From: Arenibacter algicola
GTDB lineage: Bacteria > Bacteroidota > Bacteroidia > Flavobacteriales > Flavobacteriaceae
Direction of reading: 5' to 3'
NCBI RefSeq assembly: GCF_018860365.1
Contig: NZ_JAHKPO010000009.1
Span: 1 to 38,044, forward strand
Length of the DNA: 38,044 nt
This document shows, piece after piece, positions 1-7,677 of the stretch. The position numbers and the translations under genes were made by a program. The notes under the pieces were generated by a model. That model ran no database searches. It saw only the letters and a program-made list of their open reading frames with translations, and had not been told where the DNA came from. Numbering within the stretch: position 1 is the stretch's first letter; every line of letters begins with the position of its first letter.

Positions 1-94
1 AGGCCGCCGCCTTTTTTTGAGAGTCCCTTCATCGCAAGATGAGGGGACTTTTTTTTGTACTATATCCAACATATGGCACGCCGCTGGCGTGATC
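1..94. repeat. Direct repeat A, copy 1 (terminator-hairpin module)
   Basis: This segment recurs almost unchanged at 851-941, starting with AGGCCGCCGCC and ending in a small GC hairpin (CACGCC-GCT-GGCGTG, arms 77-82 and 86-91). It contains a 12-bp stem-loop with a GCAA tetraloop followed by a T tract. The copy begins at the first base of the window, so it probably continues upstream. The two copies differ by a short indel near position 20 and a few substitutions around 70-75. Their origin is unknown; a dispersed intergenic repeat family is the simplest reading. Confidence 0.85.
22..56 (+). terminator. Terminator-like hairpin in repeat A copy 1
   Basis: Arms 22-33 and 38-49 form a 12-bp stem with one T-G wobble and a GCAA (GNRA) tetraloop, followed directly by eight T residues (49-56). 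This is the classic intrinsic terminator form. It presumably ends a transcript entering from the left of the window. Confidence 0.75.
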
Positions 95-107
95 GGGGAT
101 CAAGAAC

Positions 108-184
108 AATTGTTGTGTTTATGCAAATATTGTGGTTAATCTATAAAGGGACCATGCTTAATTGTTGTGTTTCTGCAAAAATTG
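108..184. repeat. Pair of 25-nt direct repeats
   Basis: Positions 108-132 and 160-184 are two 25-nt copies (AATTGTTGTGTTT-x-TGCAAA-x-ATTG) differing at two positions, with a 52-nt period. A third partial TTGTTGTGT lies near 199-207. The function is unknown; they sit in gene-free DNA. Confidence 0.7.
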
Positions 185-277
185 GGATTGAGATGATTTG
201 TTGTGTGTTTTTTGTTTGATTTTATCTCTATTTATTGGGCATAATCGAATGAAACTTTTATTAAAATCATTCTTTCA

Positions 278-301
278 TTTTCTTTGCTTGTCCAAAGAAA
301 A
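278..301. repeat. 9-bp perfect inverted repeat (TTTTCTTTG...CAAAGAAAA)
   Basis: Arms 278-286 and 293-301 are perfectly complementary around a 6-nt loop (CTTGTC). No T tract follows on the plus strand. It could be an RNA hairpin or part of a dispersed palindromic element; nothing decides between them. Confidence 0.55.
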
Positions 302-334
302 CGAAACAAAAGAAAAGACCCTTCTTCACTATGT

Positions 335-364
335 GGTCCCTAAAATCGTTGGATTTTAGGGACC
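335..364. repeat. 13-bp perfect inverted repeat
   Basis: Arms 335-347 (GGTCCCTAAAATC) and 352-364 (GATTTTAGGGACC) are perfect complements with a 4-nt loop GTTG. There is no downstream T tract, so it is not an obvious intrinsic terminator. It lies in gene-free DNA between the two copies of repeat A. Confidence 0.65.
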
Positions 365-588
365 GATGCCATGGCCTAAATTATTTCCAAGGCTTCAATA
401 ATTCTTTACGGCCATGTCATCTCCCCCACGGAAGAAGACCGACCTAACTACGGACTTCAAGGACAATATTCAACGGTATTCAATAATGGTCAATGATTTA
501 TTGACACTATATAGGTTGACGGAACAAAGGAACGGTCTATTTTTATTTTAGTAGTAAATCAAGGGGTTTTAACACCGGGTGTAGGTAG

Positions 589-631
589 GCGTCCATAGAG
601 CATTTCACCTTAGTGAAAGCGGCCTGGACGC
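589..631. repeat. Nested hairpin, possible structured RNA
   Basis: An outer 7-bp stem (GCGTCCA 589-595 with TGGACGC 625-631) encloses an inner 6-bp stem (TTTCAC 603-608 with GTGAAA 613-618, loop CTTA). No promoter or conserved RNA family was recognised. It could be a small structured RNA or a mobile-element remnant. Confidence 0.4.
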
Positions 632-790
632 TGCGGCCGTGCAAAGTCCGTAGATTTCAAGAAAAGAAAAATCAGCCTAGCGTTTTTTGGTTCGTTTTTT
701 GGGCGATGCAAAAAATGAACAGAACACGAACTCTGGGATAGTCTATCCTATCTTTATCCAATTCACACACAACTTTTGGGATTGATCCGT

Positions 791-850
791 GATCGGTTCC
801 AGCATCCGTTCCTGCTTCGCTACGCTTGCAGTAACGGGCTGTCATTGAAT
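791..850. repeat. Diverged repeat B, copy 1
   Basis: This 60-nt segment aligns with 940-998: both start GATC-x-GTT, share CCGTTC-x-TGCT-x-CGCT and end in GTCATT-x-AAT, with one gap. Repeat B flanks repeat A copy 2 on both sides, giving the order B-A-B. The divergence between copies suggests an old, locally duplicated element. Confidence 0.6.
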
Positions 851-941
851 AGGCCGCCGCCTTTTTTTGAAGTCCCTTCATCGCAAGATGAGGGGACTTT
901 TTTTTGTACTATATCCAACACAGGGCACGCCGCTGGCGTGA
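851..941. repeat. Direct repeat A, copy 2
   Basis: This is a near-identical copy of 1-94. It includes the 12-bp GCAA hairpin plus poly-T (about 871-906) and the CACGCC/GGCGTG mini-hairpin (arms 926-931 and 935-940). About 850 bp of gene-free DNA separates the two copies. Confidence 0.85.
871..906 (+). terminator. Terminator-like hairpin in repeat A copy 2
   Basis: The same 12-bp stem, GCAA loop and T tract occur here as at 22-56. No gene on the plus strand within the preceding 850 bases would need it, so it is probably carried passively by the repeat. It may insulate the DUF1080/sulfatase genes from upstream transcription. Confidence 0.65.
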
Positions 942-998
942 TCCGTTACCGTAGCCGTTCGTGCTGCGCTGCGTTTGTATCCCGAGAGGGTCATTAAT
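940..998. repeat. Diverged repeat B, copy 2
   Basis: This is the partner of 791-850, directly abutting the mini-hairpin of repeat A copy 2. It ends GGGTCATTAAT just before the low-complexity tract begins. Confidence 0.6.
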
Positions 999-999
999 T

Positions 1000-1316
1000 G
1001 ATATATTAAGCAATCGGTACATTGATAAATTGAACAATTGCTACATTTCCAAATCACCAAATTGTTATATTTTCAAATTAACCAATTGTTGCATCAATTC
1101 ATTGGTACATTTTCAAATCAACAAATTGCCTCATTTTCAAATTGACTCAATGCTACATTTCCAAATGGACCCATCTTCAAATCATCAAATCATCCAATTG
1201 ATACATTGCTACATTAAATTATTGGTACATTGATCAATTGGTACATTTTCAATTCAACAAATTATCTCATTTTCAAATTGACCAATCGCTACATTGATAC
1301 ATCAAATTATCATTTT
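1000..1316. repeat. Low-complexity imperfect repeat tract
   Basis: The tract is an irregular array of related words such as CAAATTG, TACATT, CATTTTCAAAT and CAATTGGTACATT, spaced roughly 16-24 bases apart. It has no fixed repeat-spacer pattern. An open frame through it translates to repetitive Cys/Ile/Asn/His-rich sequence and is not a credible gene. It lies directly upstream of the DUF1080 gene; positions 1317-1415 show nothing recognisable. Confidence 0.7.
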
Positions 1317-1415
1317 CCTATCAAGCATTATTCAACATCCTCCCAAAATAGTTTCAACATTATCTTTTGAGTAACCCATTTTTTAATATCTTGTCTCTTC
1401 TAAATAATCTACACA

Positions 1416-2075
1416 ATGAAAAATAGTTTTGCTTATCTAATGAGCCTAGTATTCTGTCTAGGAATTTTAAATACAATTACAGGGCAAACAGGGGGAGACA
1501 AAAAGAAAGATGGTTGGATTTCCTTGTTCAATGGTAAAAATTTGGATGGTTGGAAAGTCGGGGAAAATGCCCATACCTTTTCAATTGAGGATGGGGCTAT
1601 TAAAGTAGAAGGGCCAAAGGCACATTTATTTTATGTTGGCGATGTGGAAAACCATGATTTTAATAACTTTGAATTCAAGGCCTCTGTTATGACCAGGCCT
1701 GGTTCCAATTCTGGGATTTATATACATACCCGTTATCAAGAGGCCAGTTGGCCAGTATATGGTTATGAGGTACAGGTGAACAATTCCCAAGGGGATTGGA
1801 AACGTACCGGTAGCCTATATGATATAGTGAATGTAATTGAAACCTATGTAGGCGATGATGAATGGTATACGGAATATATTAAAGTAGAAGGTAAAAGAAT
1901 AATTATTAAAATAAATGATATTGTGGTTGTGGATTATACCGAACCTGAAAATCCTAAACGTGATCCAGGGGAACGCCAGCATAGGGTGCTAAAGGGAGGA
2001 ACCTTCGCACTGCAAGGTCATGATCCTAAAAGTATTGTTTATTACAAGGATATTATGGTGAAACCTTTGCCTTAA
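1416..2075 (+). CDS. Secreted DUF1080 protein (3-keto-disaccharide hydrolase family)
   Basis: This 219-residue protein starts with a signal peptide (hydrophobic core about residues 5-22, cleavage near TGQ-TG). A single DUF1080 beta-sandwich follows, opening with the family signature LFNGKNLDGWKV and containing the GSNSGIYIHTRYQ and YGYEVQVNN stretches. Some family members hydrolyse 3-keto-glycosides; others are only known as carbohydrate-associated concanavalin-like folds, so the reaction here is inferred. It is probably periplasmic. Its stop overlaps the start of the next gene (TAATG), so it is translationally coupled to sulfatase 1. That fits a role on sulfated or oxidised sugars released by this locus. 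Confidence 0.9.
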   Translation: MKNSFAYLMSLVFCLGILNTITGQTGGDKKKDGWISLFNGKNLDGWKVGENAHTFSIEDGAIKVEGPKAHLFYVGDVENHDFNNFEFKASVMTRPGSNSGIYIHTRYQEASWPVYGYEVQVNNSQGDWKRTGSLYDIVNVIETYVGDDEWYTEYIKVEGKRIIIKINDIVVVDYTEPENPKRDPGERQHRVLKGGTFALQGHDPKSIVYYKDIMVKPLP

Positions 2076-3697
2076 TGCAGAACAAGATTATAATAGGAAT
2101 GCGCTTCTCCAAAATTTTATCCGTTATAATAGGTGGCCTAATACTGTGCTTACAAATGGTAGGCTGCCAACAACAATCTGAAAACTTAAAACAAAGACCT
2201 AATGTAGTTTTTATACTGGTCGATGATTTGGGCTTGGTAGACCTTGGTATAACCGGCAGCACATATTACGAGACGCCAAATATTGATAAATTGGCAAAAG
2301 AAGGCATGGTGTTTACCCAAGGTTACGCCGCCAGCCGGGTTTGTAGTCCCTCTAGGGCTAGTATTATGACCGGCAAATTTACAGCTAGACACGGAATCAC
2401 GGACTGGATAGGAGCTGCATCCGGTACCGCATGGCGATCCCATAATCGTCACGATAAACTATTACCTGCCGAATATGTACACAGCTTGCCGAAAAATGAT
2501 GTGACCATCGCCGAAGCTATGAAGAAAGAAGGGTATAAGACCTTTTTTGCGGGAAAATGGCATTTGGGCTCGGAAGGATCTTATCCTGAGGATCACGGAT
2601 TTGAAATCAACAAAGGAGGATGGGACAAGGGAAGTCCAATGGGGGGGTACTTTTCACCTTGGGACAATCCAGTATTGCCCAATAAAATTGATGGTGAGAA
2701 TCTTACCATGCGCTTGGGCATTGAAACCGCAGATTTTATTAAACAGCACAAGGACTCTACTTTTTTTGCTTTTCTTTCGTTTTATGCAGTGCATGGACCA
2801 ATACAGACCACCCAGGAAAAATGGAACAAATATAGGAACAAAGCGGAATCATTGGGCATAGCCGAAAATGGGTATAAGATGGAGCGGGTCCTACCTATTA
2901 GACAGGTGCAGGACAACCCAATTTATGCTGGGCTTGTAGAGAGTATGGACGATGCGGTGGGAGTGGTGCTTCAGGCATTAAAAGATTCCGGACTTGAGGA
3001 TAATACAATTGTGATCTTTACTTCTGATAACGGTGGAGTGGCCTCAGGGGATTCTTTTTCCACCAGTAACCTGCCTTTAAGGGGCGGCAAGGGATATCAA
3101 TGGGAAGGTGGTATTCGGGAACCCTATTTTATAAAGGTACCGTGGCTGAAAAATGGAGGCTCGCAAAGCGATTTTCCTGTTATAGGTACTGATTTCTATC
3201 CAACTATTTTGGATTTTGCCAATATTGATGCCTTATCCGAACAACATATAGATGGTATTAGTCTAAAACCTATTTTGGAGGGTAAAAAAATGGATGTTGT
3301 AAGACCATTATTCTGGCATTACCCACATTATGGCAATCAAGGAGGAAATCCATCGTCAATTATACGCGAAGAAAACTGGAAACTTATCCATTATTGGGAA
3401 GATGGGAGCGACGAACTTTATGACCTGGCTACTGATGCGGGGGAAAAGTCCAATGTAATAACCCAATATCCCGATATAGCTAAAAAGTTAAGTAAAAAGC
3501 TTCATGGTTGGCTCAAGGAGGTAGGAGCCAATATGCCATCAAAGGATCTTGAATACAATGCCGAACTTGCTCAAAAGCGGCATAATCGAATTGTAAATGA
3601 AAGTTGGCCGGCTTTGGAAGCGGAACGATTAAAATTCTTATCAAAAGATTTTAAACCCAACGAAGACTGGTGGGGCAGCAAGGTGACGCAGGACTAG
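2075..3697 (+). CDS. Sulfatase 1, family S1 lipoprotein (CSPSR active site)
   Basis: This is a formylglycine-dependent sulfatase that hydrolyses sulfate esters. The active-site motif C-S-P-S-R begins at Cys90 (numbered from the ATG at 2075); this Cys must be oxidised to formylglycine by a maturase not seen in the window. Metal-binding VDD at 49-51, the FAGKWHLG motif and TSDNGG are present. The first ATG overlaps the previous stop, but the ATG at 2099 gives a cleaner lipoprotein signal (MRFSK..., lipobox ending MVGC at Cys31) and may be the true start. The C-terminal part contains the usual LYDLATDAGE segment. It forms an operon with the DUF1080 gene. The substrate cannot be read from sequence; the GITDWIGA stretch after the active site is shared by one S1 subgroup (I suspect S1_16, unverified). 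Confidence 0.93.
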   Translation: MQNKIIIGMRFSKILSVIIGGLILCLQMVGCQQQSENLKQRPNVVFILVDDLGLVDLGITGSTYYETPNIDKLAKEGMVFTQGYAASRVCSPSRASIMTGKFTARHGITDWIGAASGTAWRSHNRHDKLLPAEYVHSLPKNDVTIAEAMKKEGYKTFFAGKWHLGSEGSYPEDHGFEINKGGWDKGSPMGGYFSPWDNPVLPNKIDGENLTMRLGIETADFIKQHKDSTFFAFLSFYAVHGPIQTTQEKWNKYRNKAESLGIAENGYKMERVLPIRQVQDNPIYAGLVESMDDAVGVVLQALKDSGLEDNTIVIFTSDNGGVASGDSFSTSNLPLRGGKGYQWEGGIREPYFIKVPWLKNGGSQSDFPVIGTDFYPTILDFANIDALSEQHIDGISLKPILEGKKMDVVRPLFWHYPHYGNQGGNPSSIIREENWKLIHYWEDGSDELYDLATDAGEKSNVITQYPDIAKKLSKKLHGWLKEVGANMPSKDLEYNAELAQKRHNRIVNESWPALEAERLKFLSKDFKPNEDWWGSKVTQD

Positions 3698-3711
3698 GAA
3701 TAAGTTTTGGA

Positions 3712-4060
3712 CATTTCGAACAGTACTTGGCATTGGTAATCCTTACCCGGATTTCAGCTATTTCATCATATCTCCTAATTTAAATAGATATTTGTTCTAG
3801 ACGTGTGGTAGCTCGTGCAGTGGTGCCTGGATTTTCCCATTTGCATTGGATAGATTTATAGCTTCTGGAGTATCCTAGTATTTTGCCGTGTTTAGACTTT
3901 GAAGTAGCGGTTTTTCGTTTTTTTCGTTTTATCCGGTAAAAGTGAGCTCAAGTTTTATAGCGGTCTAAGGGCATTCCTGTCTTCTCTTAAATTTATAGAT
4001 CTATACCGGTTTCTTCCTTCAAATTTTCAGGATAAAAATTGGCCCGACTTCCTTTTTATG
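3712..4060 (-). pseudogene. Decayed FecI-type ECF sigma factor gene
   Basis: This stretch lies in an 810-base gap (3698-4507) without any intact gene. Read on the minus strand it aligns over about 330 bases with the intact sigma gene at 11705-12259. Shared blocks include TTTCAGCTATTTC (3753-), AGCTCGTGCAGT versus AGCTCGTTCAGT, TTTGCATTGG, TTTAGACTTTGAAG and AGTGAGCTCA versus AGTAAGCTCA, all in the same order. Translation of the aligned region near 3890-3972 shows in-frame stops, for example where the intact protein has AVKNMSLLSL, so it is dead. Its position (after a sulfatase, divergent from a susC) mirrors the intact fecI. 4061-4507 has no recognisable gene; I looked for a fecR remnant there and saw none. 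Confidence 0.78.
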
Positions 4061-4507
4061 GTTTTGCAATACTATAGATTTTTAAAATTGGAAAGCTTTT
4101 GCCTAGATAAAAGCTTCAAAACATAAATGAAAATATAGTTCACCTAGACCAGTAGGTTATTATCGCCCTAACATATTGTACTCATAAAATGCTTTTAGTT
4201 TTATATCATGGGTTTTATAACTGTTTCAAGGGATACATTAGTGCGAGGGTGCTTATAACTCGTTTAAAATCAAAAATTTAAACTTTATTGTTCTATAACG
4301 CATGTTATGAGCAAATGATTGGGCGATATGAGCAAGATGTACGGTGCAGCGGTAGCCTATATTTGATTGCACTCGGACGATGACCGGGTTGGAATAAATA
4401 AAAACTAATGGAGTAATTGTAGTTTTCATTGATTTTTAATAGGCAACTAATGGTCACGGAAAAGTTAAAAACCAACAAGATTTCTTGAATAACTTAAAAA
4501 CTTTAAA

Positions 4508-7500
4508 ATGAAAAGAAAAAATGAACCAGTGCGTGGTTTTAAACCTACGCAAAAGGTACTATGGACCACCTTTTTATGTTCCATGGTCATGTTTCTTGCT
4601 AATGCCAAAACGGATTTAAATGGGATTTTAGTGCCTATGGATTCCATGTTGATTGGCGTGGAGCTGCAATTGCAGATAAATGGATCAATTACAGATGCCG
4701 ATGGTGTTCCCTTGCCAGGGGCCAACATTGTGGAAAAAGGGACATCCAATGGAGTTACTGCAGATTTCGATGGTAATTTTGCCATTGAAGTAGCAAATGA
4801 AAATGCAACCCTTGTGGTGTCTTATATTGGGTATGCCACCAAAGAAATTTCTCTAAATGGGCAAACGACCATCGCGGTAAGTTTGGAAGAAAGTGCAGCA
4901 GGTTTGGATGAAGTAGTACTGATTGGGTATGGAACCCAAAAGAAAAGTGATTTGACAGGAGCTGTTGGTTCTGTCTCCTCTGAAGAGCTTCAGGAGCGAC
5001 CCGCCGCAAACCTTACGCAGTCCCTATCCGGAAAAATGCCGGGAGTTAGTGTTTCGATCAATTCCGGTAGGCCAGGGGGTAAATCCAATATAAGAATTCG
5101 AGGAAATTCCTCTGTTAGTCTTGCCAATGATCCATTGTACGTTGTGGATGGGGTCATATTGGTTTCCACGGGCCTTGCGGACAACAGCACCCCGATCGAT
5201 TATATCAATCCAAACGATATTGCTTCGGTAGAAGTATTAAAAGATGCCTCGGCTACCGCTATTTATGGGTCCCGGGGGGCTAACGGTGTTGTTTTGGTTA
5301 CTACCAAAAGAGGAAGCAATACAGGAGGTAGAATCAGTTATGACAGTTACTACAGTCTGGGCACTCTTGCCAAAAAAGTTGGGGTACTTAATTCCGAGGA
5401 ATTTTTAATGATCGAGGAGGTAGCCTATCAGAACGCAGAAAAATATGATGCAGTTGGTTTTGCAAACGGTAAATATACCGATCCTGCCTTGAAAAGAAAC
5501 GATCCAAGATTGTTCGATGTCAATGGAGACCCAATTTATGATACAGACTGGCAAGATGAAGTTACCAGACCGGCATTTACCCAGAATCATCAGTTATCTT
5601 TTACAGGAGGAAATGAGAAGGGTAGTTATGGGGCGTTTTTAGGATACATGAACGAAGAGGGTATAATGAAGGACTCGTGGTTAAAGCGATATTCAGGGCG
5701 CTTTGTTTTTGATTCCAACATTAAAGATTGGTTAAAGGTAGGTGGTAGTTTAAGCTATAATAATCAGAACGAAAGGGTTATACATGCTTCATGGGTAGGA
5801 AGGAATATGATAGAAAATATTCCTATCATTCCAGTTAAATACCCTGATGGTACCTGGGCCAGTAATGCAGATTACCCAGGTATGGAAGGAGGTCCCAATC
5901 CGGTAAGGGTTGCTGAAGAATACAAGAGATACCTAAAAACCAATACCGTGCTGGGAAATATATTTGCCAATATTACTTTGGCGAAAGGACTGGATCTTAG
6001 AACGTCTTTGGGGATTAATAGTATCGACCAAAAAGTCAATGAATATGCTGGAAGGGAACTAAGTTTTATAGGGACCAATACGAACGGATATGCCACTCGG
6101 TCATTAAACGAGTATTTGTCATGGCAGTTTGAGAATTATTTGACGTATCAGAAGGAGATAGCCGAAATTCATTCACTAACTGGTTTATTGGGTATTTCAT
6201 GGCAACATGTCAACAGTTCCAATTTTAGTGCCGGTTCTCAAAATTTTTCAGACGATTTTTTTAGCTATGATAATTTGGGAGCAGGGTCTGTTGTACGTAC
6301 ACCAAGTTCAAGTGCATATGCCTATGGTCTTAATTCTTATTTTGGAAGAATCAACTACGGCTTGTTAAATAAATATTTACTTACGGTTACTGGGCGTGTA
6401 GATGGATCTTCAAAGTTTGGAGCTACCAATAAATATGCGTTTTTCCCTTCAGCAGCATTGGCATGGAAAGTGTCTGAAGAAAATTTCCTAAGGGAATCCT
6501 CGGTAATTTCCAATCTTAAATTGCGTACAAGTTATGGTGTTACCGGTAACTCGGAAATTCCGGCATATGGGGCACTTTCAGGTCTTGGAAACTATGCCTA
6601 TGTAGTTAATAATGCCATAGTAAATGGTATTGGGATAGACAGGTTGGCCAATCCTAACCTACAGTGGGAAAAAACGGATCAGGTAGATGCCGGTATAGAG
6701 TTGGGTCTTTTTAATGGCAGAGTTTCTATGGAAGCAGATGTCTATAGAAAGTTGACCACAGATATGCTTTTAAATTCTCCAGTGCCAACGAGTAGTGGTT
6801 ATGCTTCAGTATTTCGCAATATAGGTAGTATGGAAAATAAGGGAGTTGAATTTTCCTTGAATACCAAGAATATTATGAATACTGATTTTTCATGGGAAAC
6901 CGATTTCAATATCGCCATGAACAAGAATAAAGTTGTAGCCCTTTCCGGAGGAAGTGATATATTCTCCAGTCGTACTATAATCAGGGAAGGAGAACCTGTA
7001 GGTTCGTTCTTTGGGTTGGTTCACTTGGGAACTTGGGGAACGGATGAAGAGGCCGAAGCCGCAAAATATTTCAGGTTGCCTGGGGATGTAAAAATAGAGG
7101 ATAGAAATAATGATGGGGTTATCAATCAGGCGGACCGAACAATTATAGGGAAAGGTATACCGGACGGATACGGTAGTTTTATCAACACCTTCCGCTATAA
7201 GAATTTTGAATTATTGATCGATCTGCAATTCCAATACGGTAATGACATAATGTACATTACCACGCGCCCACAGGAAAATCGTCAGGGGATTGCAAATAGC
7301 TTATCCACTGTCTTAAACGGTTGGACCCCGGATAATCAGGATACCCCAATTGCCCAGTGGAGACCAGTGTCCGCAGGTTATGATAACTTGGATACTTCCC
7401 ATATGATCCAGGATGGGTCATTTATTAGGGGGAGAAACCTTCTGTTGGGCTACAATTTTCCTTCCGAAATGACTGAAAAAATAAAACTCAACAGGCTTAA

Positions 7501-7660
7501 GATATATACTTCTGCGCAAAACTTCTTTGTTAGCACAAAATATCAAGGTTATGACCCTGAGGTGCAAACCAGCGATAATACTTTTGGACAAGGAGAGGTT
7601 AATTTTGATCAATATCCCAAGCCCAGGGTATTTATGATCGGGTTGAATGCAACATTCTAA
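4508..7660 (+). CDS. susC: SusC-like TonB-dependent glycan transporter 1 (no STN domain)
   Basis: This is an outer-membrane beta-barrel transporter of the SusC/RagA family (1050 residues) that imports oligosaccharides with its SusD partner using TonB energy. It has a signal peptide (about 1-33), a CarboxypepD_reg-like domain (about 56-128), a TonB-box-like stretch (DEVVLIGYGT about 135-143), a plug domain (about 145-265 with DPLYVVDG and LKDASATAIYGSRGANGVV) and a C-terminal barrel ending in Phe (ATF). Unlike SusC2 it lacks the STN signalling domain; only a short linker separates the signal peptide from the first domain. It lies 17 bases before susD1 and downstream of the broken sigma gene, so control by the classical trans-envelope cascade is unlikely. 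Confidence 0.96.
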   Translation: MKRKNEPVRGFKPTQKVLWTTFLCSMVMFLANAKTDLNGILVPMDSMLIGVELQLQINGSITDADGVPLPGANIVEKGTSNGVTADFDGNFAIEVANENATLVVSYIGYATKEISLNGQTTIAVSLEESAAGLDEVVLIGYGTQKKSDLTGAVGSVSSEELQERPAANLTQSLSGKMPGVSVSINSGRPGGKSNIRIRGNSSVSLANDPLYVVDGVILVSTGLADNSTPIDYINPNDIASVEVLKDASATAIYGSRGANGVVLVTTKRGSNTGGRISYDSYYSLGTLAKKVGVLNSEEFLMIEEVAYQNAEKYDAVGFANGKYTDPALKRNDPRLFDVNGDPIYDTDWQDEVTRPAFTQNHQLSFTGGNEKGSYGAFLGYMNEEGIMKDSWLKRYSGRFVFDSNIKDWLKVGGSLSYNNQNERVIHASWVGRNMIENIPIIPVKYPDGTWASNADYPGMEGGPNPVRVAEEYKRYLKTNTVLGNIFANITLAKGLDLRTSLGINSIDQKVNEYAGRELSFIGTNTNGYATRSLNEYLSWQFENYLTYQKEIAEIHSLTGLLGISWQHVNSSNFSAGSQNFSDDFFSYDNLGAGSVVRTPSSSAYAYGLNSYFGRINYGLLNKYLLTVTGRVDGSSKFGATNKYAFFPSAALAWKVSEENFLRESSVISNLKLRTSYGVTGNSEIPAYGALSGLGNYAYVVNNAIVNGIGIDRLANPNLQWEKTDQVDAGIELGLFNGRVSMEADVYRKLTTDMLLNSPVPTSSGYASVFRNIGSMENKGVEFSLNTKNIMNTDFSWETDFNIAMNKNKVVALSGGSDIFSSRTIIREGEPVGSFFGLVHLGTWGTDEEAEAAKYFRLPGDVKIEDRNNDGVINQADRTIIGKGIPDGYGSFINTFRYKNFELLIDLQFQYGNDIMYITTRPQENRQGIANSLSTVLNGWTPDNQDTPIAQWRPVSAGYDNLDTSHMIQDGSFIRGRNLLLGYNFPSEMTEKIKLNRLKIYTSAQNFFVSTKYQGYDPEVQTSDNTFGQGEVNFDQYPKPRVFMIGLNATF

Positions 7661-7677
7661 TTAAAAAAAAGATAAAA

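Noticed and set aside
1..998. Possible integron attC sites
   Set aside because: Repeat A has hairpins, but no attC-type core sites, no cassette genes and no integrase are seen.
961..1233. Open frame of 90 codons on the plus strand
   Set aside because: It is a translation of the low-complexity repeat tract, giving repetitive Ile/Asn/Cys/His-rich sequence with no start context or domain.
1000..1316. Possible CRISPR array
   Set aside because: There is no constant repeat, spacing varies, the supposed spacers are made of the same words, and no cas genes are nearby.
4061..4507. Possible fecR remnant between the dead sigma gene and susC1
   Set aside because: I compared it by eye with the intact fecR start and membrane region and found no convincing collinear match.
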